64,000 nucleotides of DNA from Eubacterium coprostanoligenes. Its GTDB lineage: Bacteria; Bacillota; Clostridia; Oscillospirales; Acutalibacteraceae. Made by a program: the position numbers and the translations under genes. The DNA is taken from NCBI RefSeq assembly GCF_900167205.1, contig NZ_FUWW01000012.1, forward strand, positions 1 to 64,000, read 5' to 3'. Below the pieces are notes generated by a model. It saw only the letters and a list, made by a program, of their open reading frames with translations, made no database searches and was not told the DNA's origin. Shown here in pieces: positions 1-7,985 of the stretch. How positions within the stretch are numbered: position 1 is the first letter of the stretch; each line of letters starts with the position of its first letter.

Positions 1-1
1 T

Positions 2-217
2 ATCAGACCAAGAACACCTTGGCATAACGGAAAGGTTGAAAGAAGCCACAGAAATGACCAAGAAAGATTTTACAATTATTTGAGCTTTTACTCTTACGAT
101 GATTTAATTGTTCAAATGAAACAATATCTCAAACGTTCAAACAACATACCTATGTCTGTTTTGGGTTGGAAATCACCATTACAAAAACGAGCAGAACTCG
201 AATACATCGTTGATTAA
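2..217 (+). mobile_element. C-terminal fragment of an IS481/IS3-like DDE transposase (cut by window edge)
   Basis: The reading frame is open from the left edge to a TAA at 215-217 and gives 71 residues. It contains PWHNGKVERSHRND near its start, which is the integrase-core block carrying the catalytic Glu (here in KVERSH) of IS481-type transposases, followed by the usual basic helical tail. The rest of the gene lies outside the window, so whether the element is intact cannot be judged. Family assignment rests on this single block and is fairly sure; the exact IS is not known. Confidence 0.8.
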
Positions 218-224
218 AGCCGCC

Positions 225-275
225 GACAATGTGATGATTTCACTTCGCTACGCTCCGTTTAATCATCACATTGTC
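225..275. repeat. 15-bp perfect inverted repeat behind the transposase (IS end or terminator)
   Basis: GACAATGTGATGATT (225-239) pairs perfectly with 261-275 across a 21-base loop. It begins 8 bases after the transposase stop and is followed by a T-rich stretch. It could be the transposase terminator or part of the IS end; the sequence does not decide between them. Confidence 0.6.
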
Positions 276-337
276 CTTTTCCCAATACTTTTTATTTTAA
301 TATCTCGGTGTCACATCATTGACAAATGAACATATTT

Positions 338-844
338 TTATTCTTTAACAAGAACCTTTTCAATTGCTCCGTAATAAATATTGTGATAGTCCTTTTGAGG
401 ATACCATCTTTCATCAACGGTTTTGTCGATAAATTGTTCAGGCTCAAATTTGCCCTTTGCCATTTTTCTGCAAACAAGAACAAGTTTTGCTTCCTCAAAA
501 TACGGTGCTTTTTCATCAAAAACAGGAGTAATTCCGGCTTCCTTTGCCTTGTCTACATCTCTGCCGCTTTTTGAACCGCACACACCGTGAATTTGATTTT
601 TTAGTTCGGCAGGATAAAAGCTGACTGTGAAATAATCGTTTTTCTCAATAAACTGCTCCGTGTATCTCTGCGGACGGATATAAACGGTTGCTGTGTCAAC
701 GCCCCAAAGTTCGCCGACTGCGCCCCAAGACACTGTCATTGTGTTGTAGCCGTCTTTGTCGCCTGCCGTAACAAGTGCCCACTGCTTTGCAATAAGGTCA
801 ACAACATTTTCCTTGACCTCGCTGAATTCTATTTCCTTAAACAT
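338..844 (-). CDS. Flavin reductase-like protein (FMN-binding split barrel)
   Basis: A 168-residue protein of the flavin reductase-like (DIM6/NTAB) family, soluble enzymes that bind FMN in a split beta-barrel and reduce it, or another acceptor, with NAD(P)H. The family pattern is visible in the N-terminal TAGDKDGYNTMTVSWG block, the VYIRPQRYTEQFIEKN block (flavin phosphate region) and SFYPAELKNQIHGVCGSKSG. I chose the ATG at 844 over upstream codons because GAGGTG lies six bases before it. It stands alone behind its own promoter (883-911). The physiological substrate cannot be read from the sequence. Confidence 0.85.
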   Translation of the reverse strand: MFKEIEFSEVKENVVDLIAKQWALVTAGDKDGYNTMTVSWGAVGELWGVDTATVYIRPQRYTEQFIEKNDYFTVSFYPAELKNQIHGVCGSKSGRDVDKAKEAGITPVFDEKAPYFEEAKLVLVCRKMAKGKFEPEQFIDKTVDERWYPQKDYHNIYYGAIEKVLVKE

Positions 845-882
845 ATATGTCACCTCGTTAATTATATACATTATATACTAAT

Positions 883-911
883 ATTATAACACAAAACGCA
901 GTGCTCGTCAA
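883..911 (-). promoter_or_regulatory. Sigma-A type promoter of the flavin reductase gene
   Basis: On the minus strand TTGACG (911-906), a 17-base spacer and TATAAT (888-883) lie upstream of the ribosome binding site. The -35 box sits inside a small palindrome, CTCGTTTTGACGAG, which could be an operator. Confidence 0.75.
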
Positions 912-937
912 AACGAGTTTGGTCCATTTCAAAAGCG

Positions 938-965
938 AACAGCCCTCCAAAATTGAAGAGCTGTT
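938..965 (-). terminator. Hairpin downstream of the fibronectin-III protein gene
   Basis: AACAGC...GCTGTT arms with further CTCC/GAAG pairing lie directly behind the stop of the 980-2056 gene, with a T-containing tail on the minus strand. Likely its terminator. Confidence 0.5.
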
Positions 966-979
966 TGTCATACATTTGA

Positions 980-2056
980 TTACAACGAATATCTTTCTAT
1001 TTTAACAATTTCTCCGCTGAATTGTTCAAGGTTTCCGTAATTGCCACGAACATTTGACGGGATTTTGCCCTTTTCAACATAGAATTCCATAATATCGCAA
1101 TTTCTTACTGCGTACTGATGGTTACTGTCGGTGTGTCTGTCCGACTTTTGATCACAAAGAATAACTTTTATGGATTTGCCTGTTGAAAATGTAATGCGGT
1201 ATCTTGTGCCGATTGTACTGCCATAGAATGAGCCGAGGGCAACGCAATAATAGTCGCCTATCATACGGATGCCTGTTTCCTCATCGGTATAACATTCGTC
1301 TGAATTGAGAAGTGCGTACTGCGGTGAACCTTTGGCAGTTACAGCAGTGTAGTAGGCATAGGTTTTTGTTTCGCCCGAAACTTCAGGCAAGCCCATTTCT
1401 TCAGGTATTTCCGCTTCAACCGCATCACTGAATCTGTCCTTATGAGCGGAAACCATTTTCACCTTGTAGGTGTAACGAACATTAACTTTTGCTTGCTCAT
1501 CAACAAATGAGTTTTCACCTTTTACAACACCTATTTTTTCAAATTCCTTGTCGTTGTCGCTTCTGTAAACAACAATTTTTGAATCGTCATAGATATTTTC
1601 AACCGTCAATTTGATTCCGTCAGACGATATTTCATCAATCTTAAGTTGTGGTTTCAACGATGTTGTCTTAAAACTTACAATACCCAATGATTCATCGCTG
1701 ATAGCGGATGCCACCATAAATTTGTATGTTGAATCATCACACAAACCGCTGATTGATATGCCGGTTGTATTTGTGGTTGCATACTCTTCAAAGCCATGCG
1801 TAACAGGGTTAAACATATAAATGTTATAGCCCAAGTAAATCTTGTCGCCCGACCACTTGATTTTTGCAGTTGATTCGCCGATGTCATAAGCCTCAACGCT
1901 GAACACTTCCGTTTTTTTCGGTTGCATCATATCGAATGTACTTTGAACAAGCGGGGCTTCACCTGTCATTGCCGTTTTTACTCCCGTGTAGTCCTGATGA
2001 ACCGAGCCGGCATAAGCCGGAACAGACGCACCAAAAACAACGATTGCCGTCATCAC
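980..2056 (-). CDS. Secreted protein with fibronectin type III-like domains, unknown function
   Basis: About 358 residues after the first usable GTG (2056) or ATG (2053). The start of this frame is hydrophobic and ends in PAYAG, a signal-peptidase-I-like site. Two fibronectin-III-like segments follow: STAKIKWSGDKIYLGYNIYM with STYKFMV near residues 65-115, and a second ending in RYTYKVKMVSA near residues 140-205. The last ~130 residues form a Cys-containing domain that I do not recognise. Oddity: the Shine-Dalgarno AAAGGAG (2104-2098) is too far from the GTG/ATG. Eight to nine bases after it lies an in-frame ATC (2089-2087), which would add the missing basic n-region (SRLSIK). Either initiation is non-canonical or the start codon is mutated. 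Confidence 0.7.
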   Translation of the reverse strand: MMTAIVVFGASVPAYAGSVHQDYTGVKTAMTGEAPLVQSTFDMMQPKKTEVFSVEAYDIGESTAKIKWSGDKIYLGYNIYMFNPVTHGFEEYATTNTTGISISGLCDDSTYKFMVASAISDESLGIVSFKTTSLKPQLKIDEISSDGIKLTVENIYDDSKIVVYRSDNDKEFEKIGVVKGENSFVDEQAKVNVRYTYKVKMVSAHKDRFSDAVEAEIPEEMGLPEVSGETKTYAYYTAVTAKGSPQYALLNSDECYTDEETGIRMIGDYYCVALGSFYGSTIGTRYRITFSTGKSIKVILCDQKSDRHTDSNHQYAVRNCDIMEFYVEKGKIPSNVRGNYGNLEQFSGEIVKIERYSL

Positions 2057-2226
2057 GAAAGAAACGATTTTTATTGATAGTCTACTGATAACAAAATCTC
2101 CTTTACAAACTTGTAATTTTTGTAACCTTTTTGTAACCGACTAATGTTATATCAAATTTGAAACCAAAAGTCAAATTTTTTTGAAAATAAACTACCTTTT
2201 GCACTTTTTAAGTTTAGTAAACAACA

Positions 2227-2254
2227 AAAACGCCCCTCGAACGAGAAGCGTTTT
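2227..2254 (-). terminator. Terminator of the PASTA pseudokinase gene
   Basis: AAAACGCCCCTCG (2227-2239) and CGAGAAGCGTTTT (2242-2254) form a stem with two internal mismatches, placed 14 bases behind the stop at 2269 with a T-run on the minus strand. Confidence 0.65.
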
Positions 2255-2268
2255 ATCTTTTTTATAAC

Positions 2269-3924
2269 TTATTCGGTTTCAGCCGATTCTGTCACAGCAG
2301 GAGCGGTTGTTGTTTCGACTTCGCCGTAAACCTGAAGAATAACCTCTTCGCCGACAGCGGCAATTGAACCTGCTGCCGGAGCAGATGCGTCTGTGTTTTT
2401 AACGGTATTTGCAACATGAGTTCCGTCATTGTAAACAGCAACAGTGCTGACCTTGAAACCAAGTTCTTCAAGCTGTTTTGTTGCATCTTCAAGGGTCAAG
2501 CCTCTAACATCGGGAACGGTTTGAGTTTGGATACCCTTTGACACGGTGAGAATAATCTCTGTGCCCTCGTCAACAGTTTCGCCTGCATTGACGCTTTGCT
2601 TAAATATTATACCCTCCTCGGTATCGGATGAATATTCGCCTTGGAAAGTGAACTTGAACTGCTCATTCCAAGCGCCGTTGTTTTCAATATCGCTTTGGGT
2701 GTAGCCTGCGCCGACAAAATTCGGAACTTGGTGGGTTTTAATCGGTGCGGAAGTTGTGGTGTTATCCTTGTTGTTATCAATCAATCCCGAAAACTGCACA
2801 ACATAAACAGCAGCGGCAATTGCGGCAACAATCAAAATAACAAGCACCCAAACGACTGCCTTGCGTTTTTTGTCGCCCTTGGCATCATCGTAATCGGGAT
2901 AACCGCCCTTTGCGCCCTCTTGATAAACATCCTCATGCTCAACGGCTGCCTTTGCTCTTACGGCAGGAGCGGCGTCAAGAAGTTCTCTGAAATCATCAAC
3001 GGTCTTTACTCTCTTTTCAGGATAAACCTGCAAACCGCCGACAAGCGCCTTGATTACATGCATAGGGATTTTTTCGGCAATAGTATTCGGAATCATCAAC
3101 TTGTCATTTGCCTCTCTTGAAACAGCAGACGGCGGATTTGCTCCGACAAGTGCTCTGTATATGCAAGCCGAAAAGCTGTAAATATCCGTTGCCGCACAAA
3201 TTCTGTGCTTATTGTCATACTGCTCAAGTGCTGTGTAGCCTTCGTTTTCGGTGAATTCCAAAGCGGTCGCCTTGTCGCTTGCCTCTGTGATTGGAAACGG
3301 AGCAAGATGCACCTTGCCGTCTCTGCAAAGAACAAGATTATCCGGTGTGATTGAGCCGTGAACAATACCGTTTGAATGAAGTGCCTCGATTGTTGTGAGA
3401 ACAGGCATAAACATAAGTCTTGCAGTATCCCAAGAAATATAGCCTTCCTCGTTGCGGAGCAAATACTCACGAAGCGGAACAGATTCTGTTTTTTCAATAA
3501 TTGCATAATAAGTGCCGTTTGCTTCAACAAGGTCATAAACAGGCACAACGGCAGAAAGGTTGTGGAGCTTTTGCATGGTTGTCCACAAATTGAAAAATGA
3601 TTTTTTGTATCGTGCAAACTCATTCACAAACTTTTGGCGAACATGAATTTCGTCGCCGTCGTCAAATCTGCTTGCAATCCCCTTTGGGAAAAATTCTCTG
3701 ATATAAATAGGCTTTTCGATTTGTCCGTCATAACCTGAATAGGTGACGGAATCGCTTTCAACCTTAATAACCTTGCCAACCACATATTTGTCGGCAAGGA
3801 GCGTTTTTATTTTAAGATTAATGCTGTCGTTTTGAGTGTTGTTGTCGTAACCGCATTCGGCACAAACAGAACCTTCTGTGAGTTCTTCCCAGCAATTTGC
3901 GCAAAGATTATCAAAATCTCTCAT
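2269..3924 (-). CDS. PASTA-domain membrane protein with zinc ribbon and degenerate Ser/Thr kinase domain (pseudokinase)
   Basis: 551 residues. C8/C11 and C21/C24 form an N-terminal zinc ribbon. Residues ~40-310 follow the PknB/Stk kinase fold, but the catalytic residues are missing. The beta-3 Lys is replaced (YIREFF, Arg76), HRD is HGS (189-191) and DFG reads PFP (209-211), while the loop Asn196 remains. A membrane helix (~355-378) and two extracellular PASTA repeats (VPNFVG... and VPDVRGL...) follow. PASTA domains in true homologues bind muropeptides or lipid II, so this protein may sense the wall without phosphorylating. It is monocistronic with its own promoter and terminator. Alternative: a divergent active kinase, which the three simultaneous losses make unlikely. 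Confidence 0.85.
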   Translation of the reverse strand: MRDFDNLCANCWEELTEGSVCAECGYDNNTQNDSINLKIKTLLADKYVVGKVIKVESDSVTYSGYDGQIEKPIYIREFFPKGIASRFDDGDEIHVRQKFVNEFARYKKSFFNLWTTMQKLHNLSAVVPVYDLVEANGTYYAIIEKTESVPLREYLLRNEEGYISWDTARLMFMPVLTTIEALHSNGIVHGSITPDNLVLCRDGKVHLAPFPITEASDKATALEFTENEGYTALEQYDNKHRICAATDIYSFSACIYRALVGANPPSAVSREANDKLMIPNTIAEKIPMHVIKALVGGLQVYPEKRVKTVDDFRELLDAAPAVRAKAAVEHEDVYQEGAKGGYPDYDDAKGDKKRKAVVWVLVILIVAAIAAAVYVVQFSGLIDNNKDNTTTSAPIKTHQVPNFVGAGYTQSDIENNGAWNEQFKFTFQGEYSSDTEEGIIFKQSVNAGETVDEGTEIILTVSKGIQTQTVPDVRGLTLEDATKQLEELGFKVSTVAVYNDGTHVANTVKNTDASAPAAGSIAAVGEEVILQVYGEVETTTAPAVTESAETE

Positions 3925-3956
3925 AGTATCACTCCGTATATAGTAATCTATTATTT

Positions 3957-3985
3957 ATAATATCAATATAGTTAATCAATGTCAA
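3957..3985 (-). promoter_or_regulatory. Promoter of the PASTA pseudokinase gene
   Basis: TTGACA (3985-3980), a 17-base spacer and TATTAT (3962-3957) on the minus strand. The site lies just downstream of the radC stop at 3991, so the pseudokinase gene can be expressed independently of radC. Confidence 0.75.
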
Positions 3986-3990
3986 CAATG

Positions 3991-4686
3991 TCAGTCAAAA
4001 ATAAATTTGTATTCTTCTTCCATCGCCATTGATGTTGAACAGCTTTTGCAGACAATTATGTGGTCAAGCAGTTTTATTCCGAATTGACTTAACCAATTTG
4101 TCAAATTTATTGTAAAATTGATATCCGAAAAAGAAGGCTCGCCGTTGTCAACCAAATGATTGTGAGCCACAACAACATAGCAAGGCTTTTCGGCAACCAA
4201 CCGTTTCGAAACCTCAACAGGCATTACATTTGCGAAATTTGCCGTTCCCTGCGAAATGTAATCGGATTTGATTACCCTGAAATCCTCATCAAGAGTTATC
4301 AACACAACCCGTTCCACATCTTGAAACAAGAGCATATTTTTTGCATACTCAATTGCGCTGTTGACATCAGCGAGGACATCGACGCTTTGATTTTTTCGGA
4401 GCTCGATTCTTGCCAAAATATCACGCATAAGCGAAAGATAAGTTGCAACTTGTTCGTTGACCCCGTCAATTTGCATCAATCGCTTGGGAGAAGCAACCGA
4501 AACACTTTTCAGATTGTTAAACTCATTCATCAAGTTATCGGCAATCTCTTTACTGTTATTCTTTGCAACAGCAAGTGAAAGTGCTTTTTCAAGAAGCTCA
4601 AAATCAGACAAATCGGAACTGCCGTTGAGCAAATAATCATCTTGCAGATTTTCGCACATTTGCTTTTTCAACTCTGAATCCGTCAT
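3991..4686 (-). CDS. radC: RadC/JAB-domain protein
   Basis: 231 residues with the RadC layout: an N-terminal UPF0758 helical region with a helix-hairpin-helix-like LMQIDGVNEQVA near residue 70, then a JAMM/MPN+ domain. The metal motif is visible as AHNHLVDNGEPSFSD, with His-x-His and the downstream Asp, but the usual HNHPSG is HNHLVDNGE, so the loop after the second His is longer and lacks the canonical P-S-G. RadC proteins are metallo-isopeptidase-like; the historical DNA-repair role is doubtful. The start ATG follows TGGAGG. The promoter is at 4714-4742. Confidence 0.85.
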   Translation of the reverse strand: MTDSELKKQMCENLQDDYLLNGSSDLSDFELLEKALSLAVAKNNSKEIADNLMNEFNNLKSVSVASPKRLMQIDGVNEQVATYLSLMRDILARIELRKNQSVDVLADVNSAIEYAKNMLLFQDVERVVLITLDEDFRVIKSDYISQGTANFANVMPVEVSKRLVAEKPCYVVVAHNHLVDNGEPSFSDINFTINLTNWLSQFGIKLLDHIIVCKSCSTSMAMEEEYKFIFD

Positions 4687-4713
4687 AGCCTGCCTCCATA
4701 AAATACTTATTAA

Positions 4714-4742
4714 AGTGTACCATTATTGTCGCTTTAATTCAA
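4714..4742 (-). promoter_or_regulatory. Probable promoter of radC
   Basis: TTGAAT (4742-4737), 17 bases, TACACT (4719-4714) on the minus strand, 28 bases upstream of the radC start. Confidence 0.5.
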
Positions 4743-4823
4743 GAGCAAGTGTGCCATAAAACCACGAGAAAAGCGACAAAAAACCACATCTCAAAAAAAG
4801 TTTAAAAAAATTCAAAAAAAGGC

Positions 4824-4852
4824 TTGACATATCGTTAATAAAGTGATATTAT
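4824..4852 (+). promoter_or_regulatory. Strong promoter of the tRNA-Asn gene
   Basis: TTGACA (4824-4829), a 17-base spacer and TATTAT (4847-4852), 28 bases before the mature tRNA 5' end. Confidence 0.8.
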
Positions 4853-4880
4853 GTGTAAGCACTCGAGAGAGAAGACACAT

Positions 4881-4956
4881 TCCTCCTTAGCTCAGTCGGT
4901 AGAGCACTCGGCTGTTAACCGAGTTGTCGTTGGTTCAAGTCCAACAGGGGGAGCCA
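4881..4956 (+). tRNA. tRNA-Asn (anticodon GTT), CCA encoded
   Basis: A full cloverleaf is visible. The acceptor TCCTCCT pairs with AGGGGGA, the anticodon loop is CTGTTAA, the T-arm has GGTTCAAGTCC, the discriminator is G, and CCA is encoded at 4954-4956. A solitary tRNA with its own promoter and terminator. Confidence 0.95.
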
Positions 4957-4960
4957 CAAA

Positions 4961-4988
4961 AAGACAAGTCTATGACTTGTCTTTTTTC
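4961..4988 (+). terminator. Terminator of tRNA-Asn
   Basis: AAGACAAGTC, loop TAT, GACTTGTCTT, then a T-run; starts five bases behind the tRNA 3' end. Confidence 0.85.
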
Positions 4989-5011
4989 TTTATTTAACAC
5001 CAACAAATGAC

Positions 5012-5038
5012 AAAGCCCTCAGAATTTTTCGAGGGTTT
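5012..5038 (-). terminator. Hairpin downstream of the decayed hydrolase
   Basis: CCCTC (5016-5020) pairs with GAGGG (5031-5035), with flanking A/T pairs, 33 bases behind the stop at 5071. Confidence 0.5.
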
Positions 5039-5070
5039 TGTTTTATATACGCTTTTGCTTTTTGTTTGGA

Positions 5071-5776
5071 TTAATCCAAATGCTTTTTGAGGAAGGTTTC
5101 GACTGTATTCCAATAAAGTTTTGGGGCAACGGATGACGAAAGTGCGTGGCCTGCGCCTTGAATTGTCAGGATTTCTTTTTCGCAATTCGCTGCCGAATAC
5201 AGTTCGTTCAACATTCCGTATGGCACAAGTTCATCCTTTGAACCATGGTTGAACAAGGTTGGAATATGGCTCTTTTTGACCTGTTCAACTGCACTTGCCT
5301 GCTTAAAATTGTAGCCGTCACGAACCTTTGAAATTGCAGAACTTGCGTTGAGAACAGGAAACCACGGAATGTGCAAAACATTATAGCCGAGCGAGTGAAA
5401 TTTGTTGACAAAGCCTGCCATATGCTTTGCCTTGCTTGTATATCCGTGGCAGACAAGAGCATATTTTGTGCCGGGATTTTTGAATAATTTGCCGTGCAAA
5501 CGAAGTGAATCGGACATAATGTAAACATCTTCACCGTTTTCGCCATACCATTTTTTCATCTCCGGAGTGCCGGTCAGTCCGCTGTATTTTGCGCTTGCGT
5601 CTTCTTCACTGCCGTTGGTGTTTGTGGCTTTTTGAACAAGGTTGTTGAGCTTGCTCATATGTATCGGTGATTTTGTGTTTATTGAGAAATCATAAAACAC
5701 TTCTGCCGATATTGCAGTCAAAGCCGTCAGCCCGCAAATTGCGCCAAAAATTGTGCCCACACCCTTTTTTGTTCAT
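5071..5776 (-). pseudogene. Decayed membrane-anchored alpha/beta hydrolase (frameshift plus internal deletion)
   Basis: The remaining frame resembles the large clostridial alpha/beta hydrolases with an N-terminal anchor. It has a hydrophobic start (GAICGLTALTAISA), the first strand and oxyanion region ALVCHGYTSKAKHM, and the C-terminal HGSKDELVPYG (acid) and GAGHAL (His). The middle is gone: GYNVLHIPWFPVLNASS joins the strand-4 region directly to the lid region, removing the G-x-S-x-G nucleophile segment, roughly 90 residues by comparison with the family. A second lesion lies at the 5' end. The ATG at 5776-5774 has a perfect AGGAGG site but is one base out of frame with the body, next to a run of six A. 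No serine hydrolase activity is expected. Confidence 0.8.
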
Positions 5777-6086
5777 AAAAATCCCTCCTGCCTTTTTTTA
5801 AATTATATTATAACCGCAAAAGCCGTTGCAAGATTCTTCAAATTATTTTATTATTACAAAAACGAGTTTTTAGCTAAAAATATAACAGCGTGTTAGTTAT
5901 ATGAGATTTAACAGTTTGTTTTATTTTTGTTCATTGTTAGTAGATTTTTTTGCGATATTATTAAATTTGGGATACATCATCAAATTTTTGGATTTTGTTT
6001 AGGATGGAAAGTTTCAAATAAAATCTCGAGAACTTATTGGATATACTTGATATAAAATCGAAACAGAGCAATGAAAGGAAAATAAA
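5777..6086. other. Intergenic region between divergent hydrolase remnant and citrate synthase
   Basis: 310 AT-rich bases with no gene. The hydrolase side shows AGGAGG and a TATAAT (minus strand) near 5800-5810. The citrate synthase side shows TATAAA near 6050 and AAAGGAAA as its ribosome binding site. No convincing -35 box, riboswitch or operator was seen on the citrate synthase side. Confidence 0.5.
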
Positions 6087-7433
6087 ATGACCAATTTAGA
6101 AAATTATATGAAGCAACAGTCTGTTCTCTGCGAGCAGAACGACAGCATTAACAAAAATTTATATGCAGAATACGGCGTTAAGCGTGGACTGCGTGACGAA
6201 AACGGACAAGGCGTTTTGACCGGACTTACAAACATTTCAAACATCAAGGCTTTTGACTACCACGATGGGGAAAAATACCCGTGTGACGGCGTATTGTCTT
6301 ATCGTGGATACAACATTGAAGATTTGGTTGCAGGAAGCAAGGGCAAACGATTTGTCTTTGAGGAAGGCGCATATCTTCTTTTATTCGGTGAGTTGCCGAG
6401 CGAAGCACAGCTAAAGGAATTTCAGGACCATTTGTCCGAATGTATGGAACTTCCTACCTACTTTGTAAGAGATGTTATTATGGATTCGCCGACATCGGAT
6501 ATTATGGGCTCAATGACAAGAAGTATTCTCACTTTAGGCTCTTATGACAAGCAGAAAGAACTGCTTGAAATTCCAAATGTTTTGAAACAAAGTATGCAGT
6601 TGATTGCAACATTTCCTATGCTTGCCGTTTACGCATACCACGCATATAATCACTACGAAAAGAACGAAAGTATGTACATCCACAGACCTGAAAAGAACCT
6701 GTCGTTGGCAGAGAACTTTTTGCGTATGTTAAGACCTGATTTGCAGTTCACAGAGCTTGAAGCGAGGGTTTTGGATGTTGCGTTGCTGTTGCATATGGAG
6801 CACGGCGGAGGTAACAATTCAACTTTCACAACAAGAGTTGTAACATCATCGGGCTCGGATACATATTCTGTAATTTCTGCCGCCATGTCATCATTGAAGG
6901 GCAAAAAGCACGGCGGTGCAAATCTTATGGTAATGAATATGATGGATGACATCAGAGCACATGTCAATGATTACGCAGACGAGGAAGAAATCGCAGCATA
7001 TTTGAGCAAAATTCTCAACAAGGAAGCGTTCGACAAAAAGGGGCTTATCTACGGAATGGGTCACGCTGTATATTCAATTTCCGACCCAAGAGAAAGGGTG
7101 TTCAAGGGATTTGTTGAACAGCTTGCAAACGAAAAAGGCCGTGGCGATGATATGCTTCTTTATAACAATGTTGAAAAGATTGCACCGATTTTGATTGCCG
7201 AACAACGCAAAATATTTAAGGGTGTCAGCCCTAACATCGACTTTTACAGCGGTTTTGTTTATGATATGCTCAATATTCCGAGAGAGCTGTACACTCCGCT
7301 TTTTGCAATTGCAAGAATTGTCGGTTGGAGCACTCACCGTTTGGAAGAATTGATAACCACAGACAAAATCATCCGTCCTGCTTACAAGAGCTTGATGGAG
7401 CCAAAGGATTATATCACAAGAGAGGAACGATAA
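6087..7433 (+). CDS. gltA: Citrate synthase
   Basis: 448 residues. Condenses acetyl-CoA with oxaloacetate to citrate in the cytoplasm, in gut Clostridia usually to feed 2-oxoglutarate and glutamate synthesis. Visible family features are the N-terminal GVLTGLTNISNI and LSYRGYNIEDL, the His-containing block MEHGGGNNSTFTTR, the catalytic-His block GMGHAVYS near residue 323 and the Asp region NIDFYSGFVYDML near residue 385. It has a longer N-terminus (~60 residues) than the short bacterial type, like other clostridial enzymes. The start follows AAAGGAAAATAAA. It is followed after one base by a MarR regulator, probably in the same transcript. Confidence 0.95.
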   Translation: MTNLENYMKQQSVLCEQNDSINKNLYAEYGVKRGLRDENGQGVLTGLTNISNIKAFDYHDGEKYPCDGVLSYRGYNIEDLVAGSKGKRFVFEEGAYLLLFGELPSEAQLKEFQDHLSECMELPTYFVRDVIMDSPTSDIMGSMTRSILTLGSYDKQKELLEIPNVLKQSMQLIATFPMLAVYAYHAYNHYEKNESMYIHRPEKNLSLAENFLRMLRPDLQFTELEARVLDVALLLHMEHGGGNNSTFTTRVVTSSGSDTYSVISAAMSSLKGKKHGGANLMVMNMMDDIRAHVNDYADEEEIAAYLSKILNKEAFDKKGLIYGMGHAVYSISDPRERVFKGFVEQLANEKGRGDDMLLYNNVEKIAPILIAEQRKIFKGVSPNIDFYSGFVYDMLNIPRELYTPLFAIARIVGWSTHRLEELITTDKIIRPAYKSLMEPKDYITREER

Positions 7434-7434
7434 T

Positions 7435-7860
7435 ATGGGAATTACTAATAATGCGGAGGAATTTTTGCTCAGGATACTCAATTTTGAGATTGTGTTTGAG
7501 TTTGCGGAAAAAACAGACTATCTGTTCCTCTACAAAATCAAGGAGTGCATCAAGCATTCGGAATGTCCGGAGGGTGCATATCTTTCCGAAGTGGCAAATT
7601 ATATGGATTTGTCTATGCCTGCAACATCAAAAATGATAACCAACCTTGAAAAAAAAGGCTACATCATTTGGAAGCTGGACGAGAAAAAAGAGCAAACCTA
7701 CATTGCTTTGACAAGCAAAGCAATTGAATTGACAAATTGCGAAAAAAACAAAATCATTTCTATTTATGACAAGGTGGTGTCCGAAATCGACCCTGACGAT
7801 TTGGAAACCACACGAAACACGCTTGAAAAAATCAGGCAGGTTATGGAAGAAACGAAATAA
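7435..7860 (+). CDS. MarR-family transcriptional regulator
   Basis: 141 residues. A winged-helix DNA-binding domain is visible in LSEVANYMDLSMPATSKMITNLEKKGYIIW (helix-turn-helix near residues 45-70, positions about 7567-7665) followed by the wing DEKKEQTYIALTSKA. MarR proteins are usually dimeric repressors that respond to small ligands. The start lies two bases behind the citrate synthase stop and has no strong Shine-Dalgarno of its own, so translational coupling is likely. The target is unknown; autoregulation of the gltA operon is the simplest guess from position. Confidence 0.9.
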   Translation: MGITNNAEEFLLRILNFEIVFEFAEKTDYLFLYKIKECIKHSECPEGAYLSEVANYMDLSMPATSKMITNLEKKGYIIWKLDEKKEQTYIALTSKAIELTNCEKNKIISIYDKVVSEIDPDDLETTRNTLEKIRQVMEETK

Positions 7861-7863
7861 ACA

Positions 7864-7900
7864 AAATGCTGTAAGTTCGACACTTACAGCATTTATTTTT
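7864..7900 (+). terminator. Terminator of the gltA-marR operon
   Basis: AAATGCTGTAAG (7864-7875) pairs perfectly with CTTACAGCATTT (7883-7894), then TATTTTT. The core is nearly identical to the hairpin at 16429-16465. Confidence 0.85.
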
Positions 7901-7985
7901 AGTTATACGACATTTAAAGATTAGGCATATTTTTTCTGTTCAAAACTATGCTATAAAACGACAAAATTGACAGAACAGTTTTTTC

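Noticed and set aside
1-275. Left edge as a prophage end or integrative element
   Set aside because: Only a transposase tail and one inverted repeat are visible. No integrase, attachment site or phage genes are present.
6653-7481. Minus-strand frames inside citrate synthase and across into marR
   Set aside because: They have no family resemblance and no ribosome binding site, and the plus-strand genes are certain.
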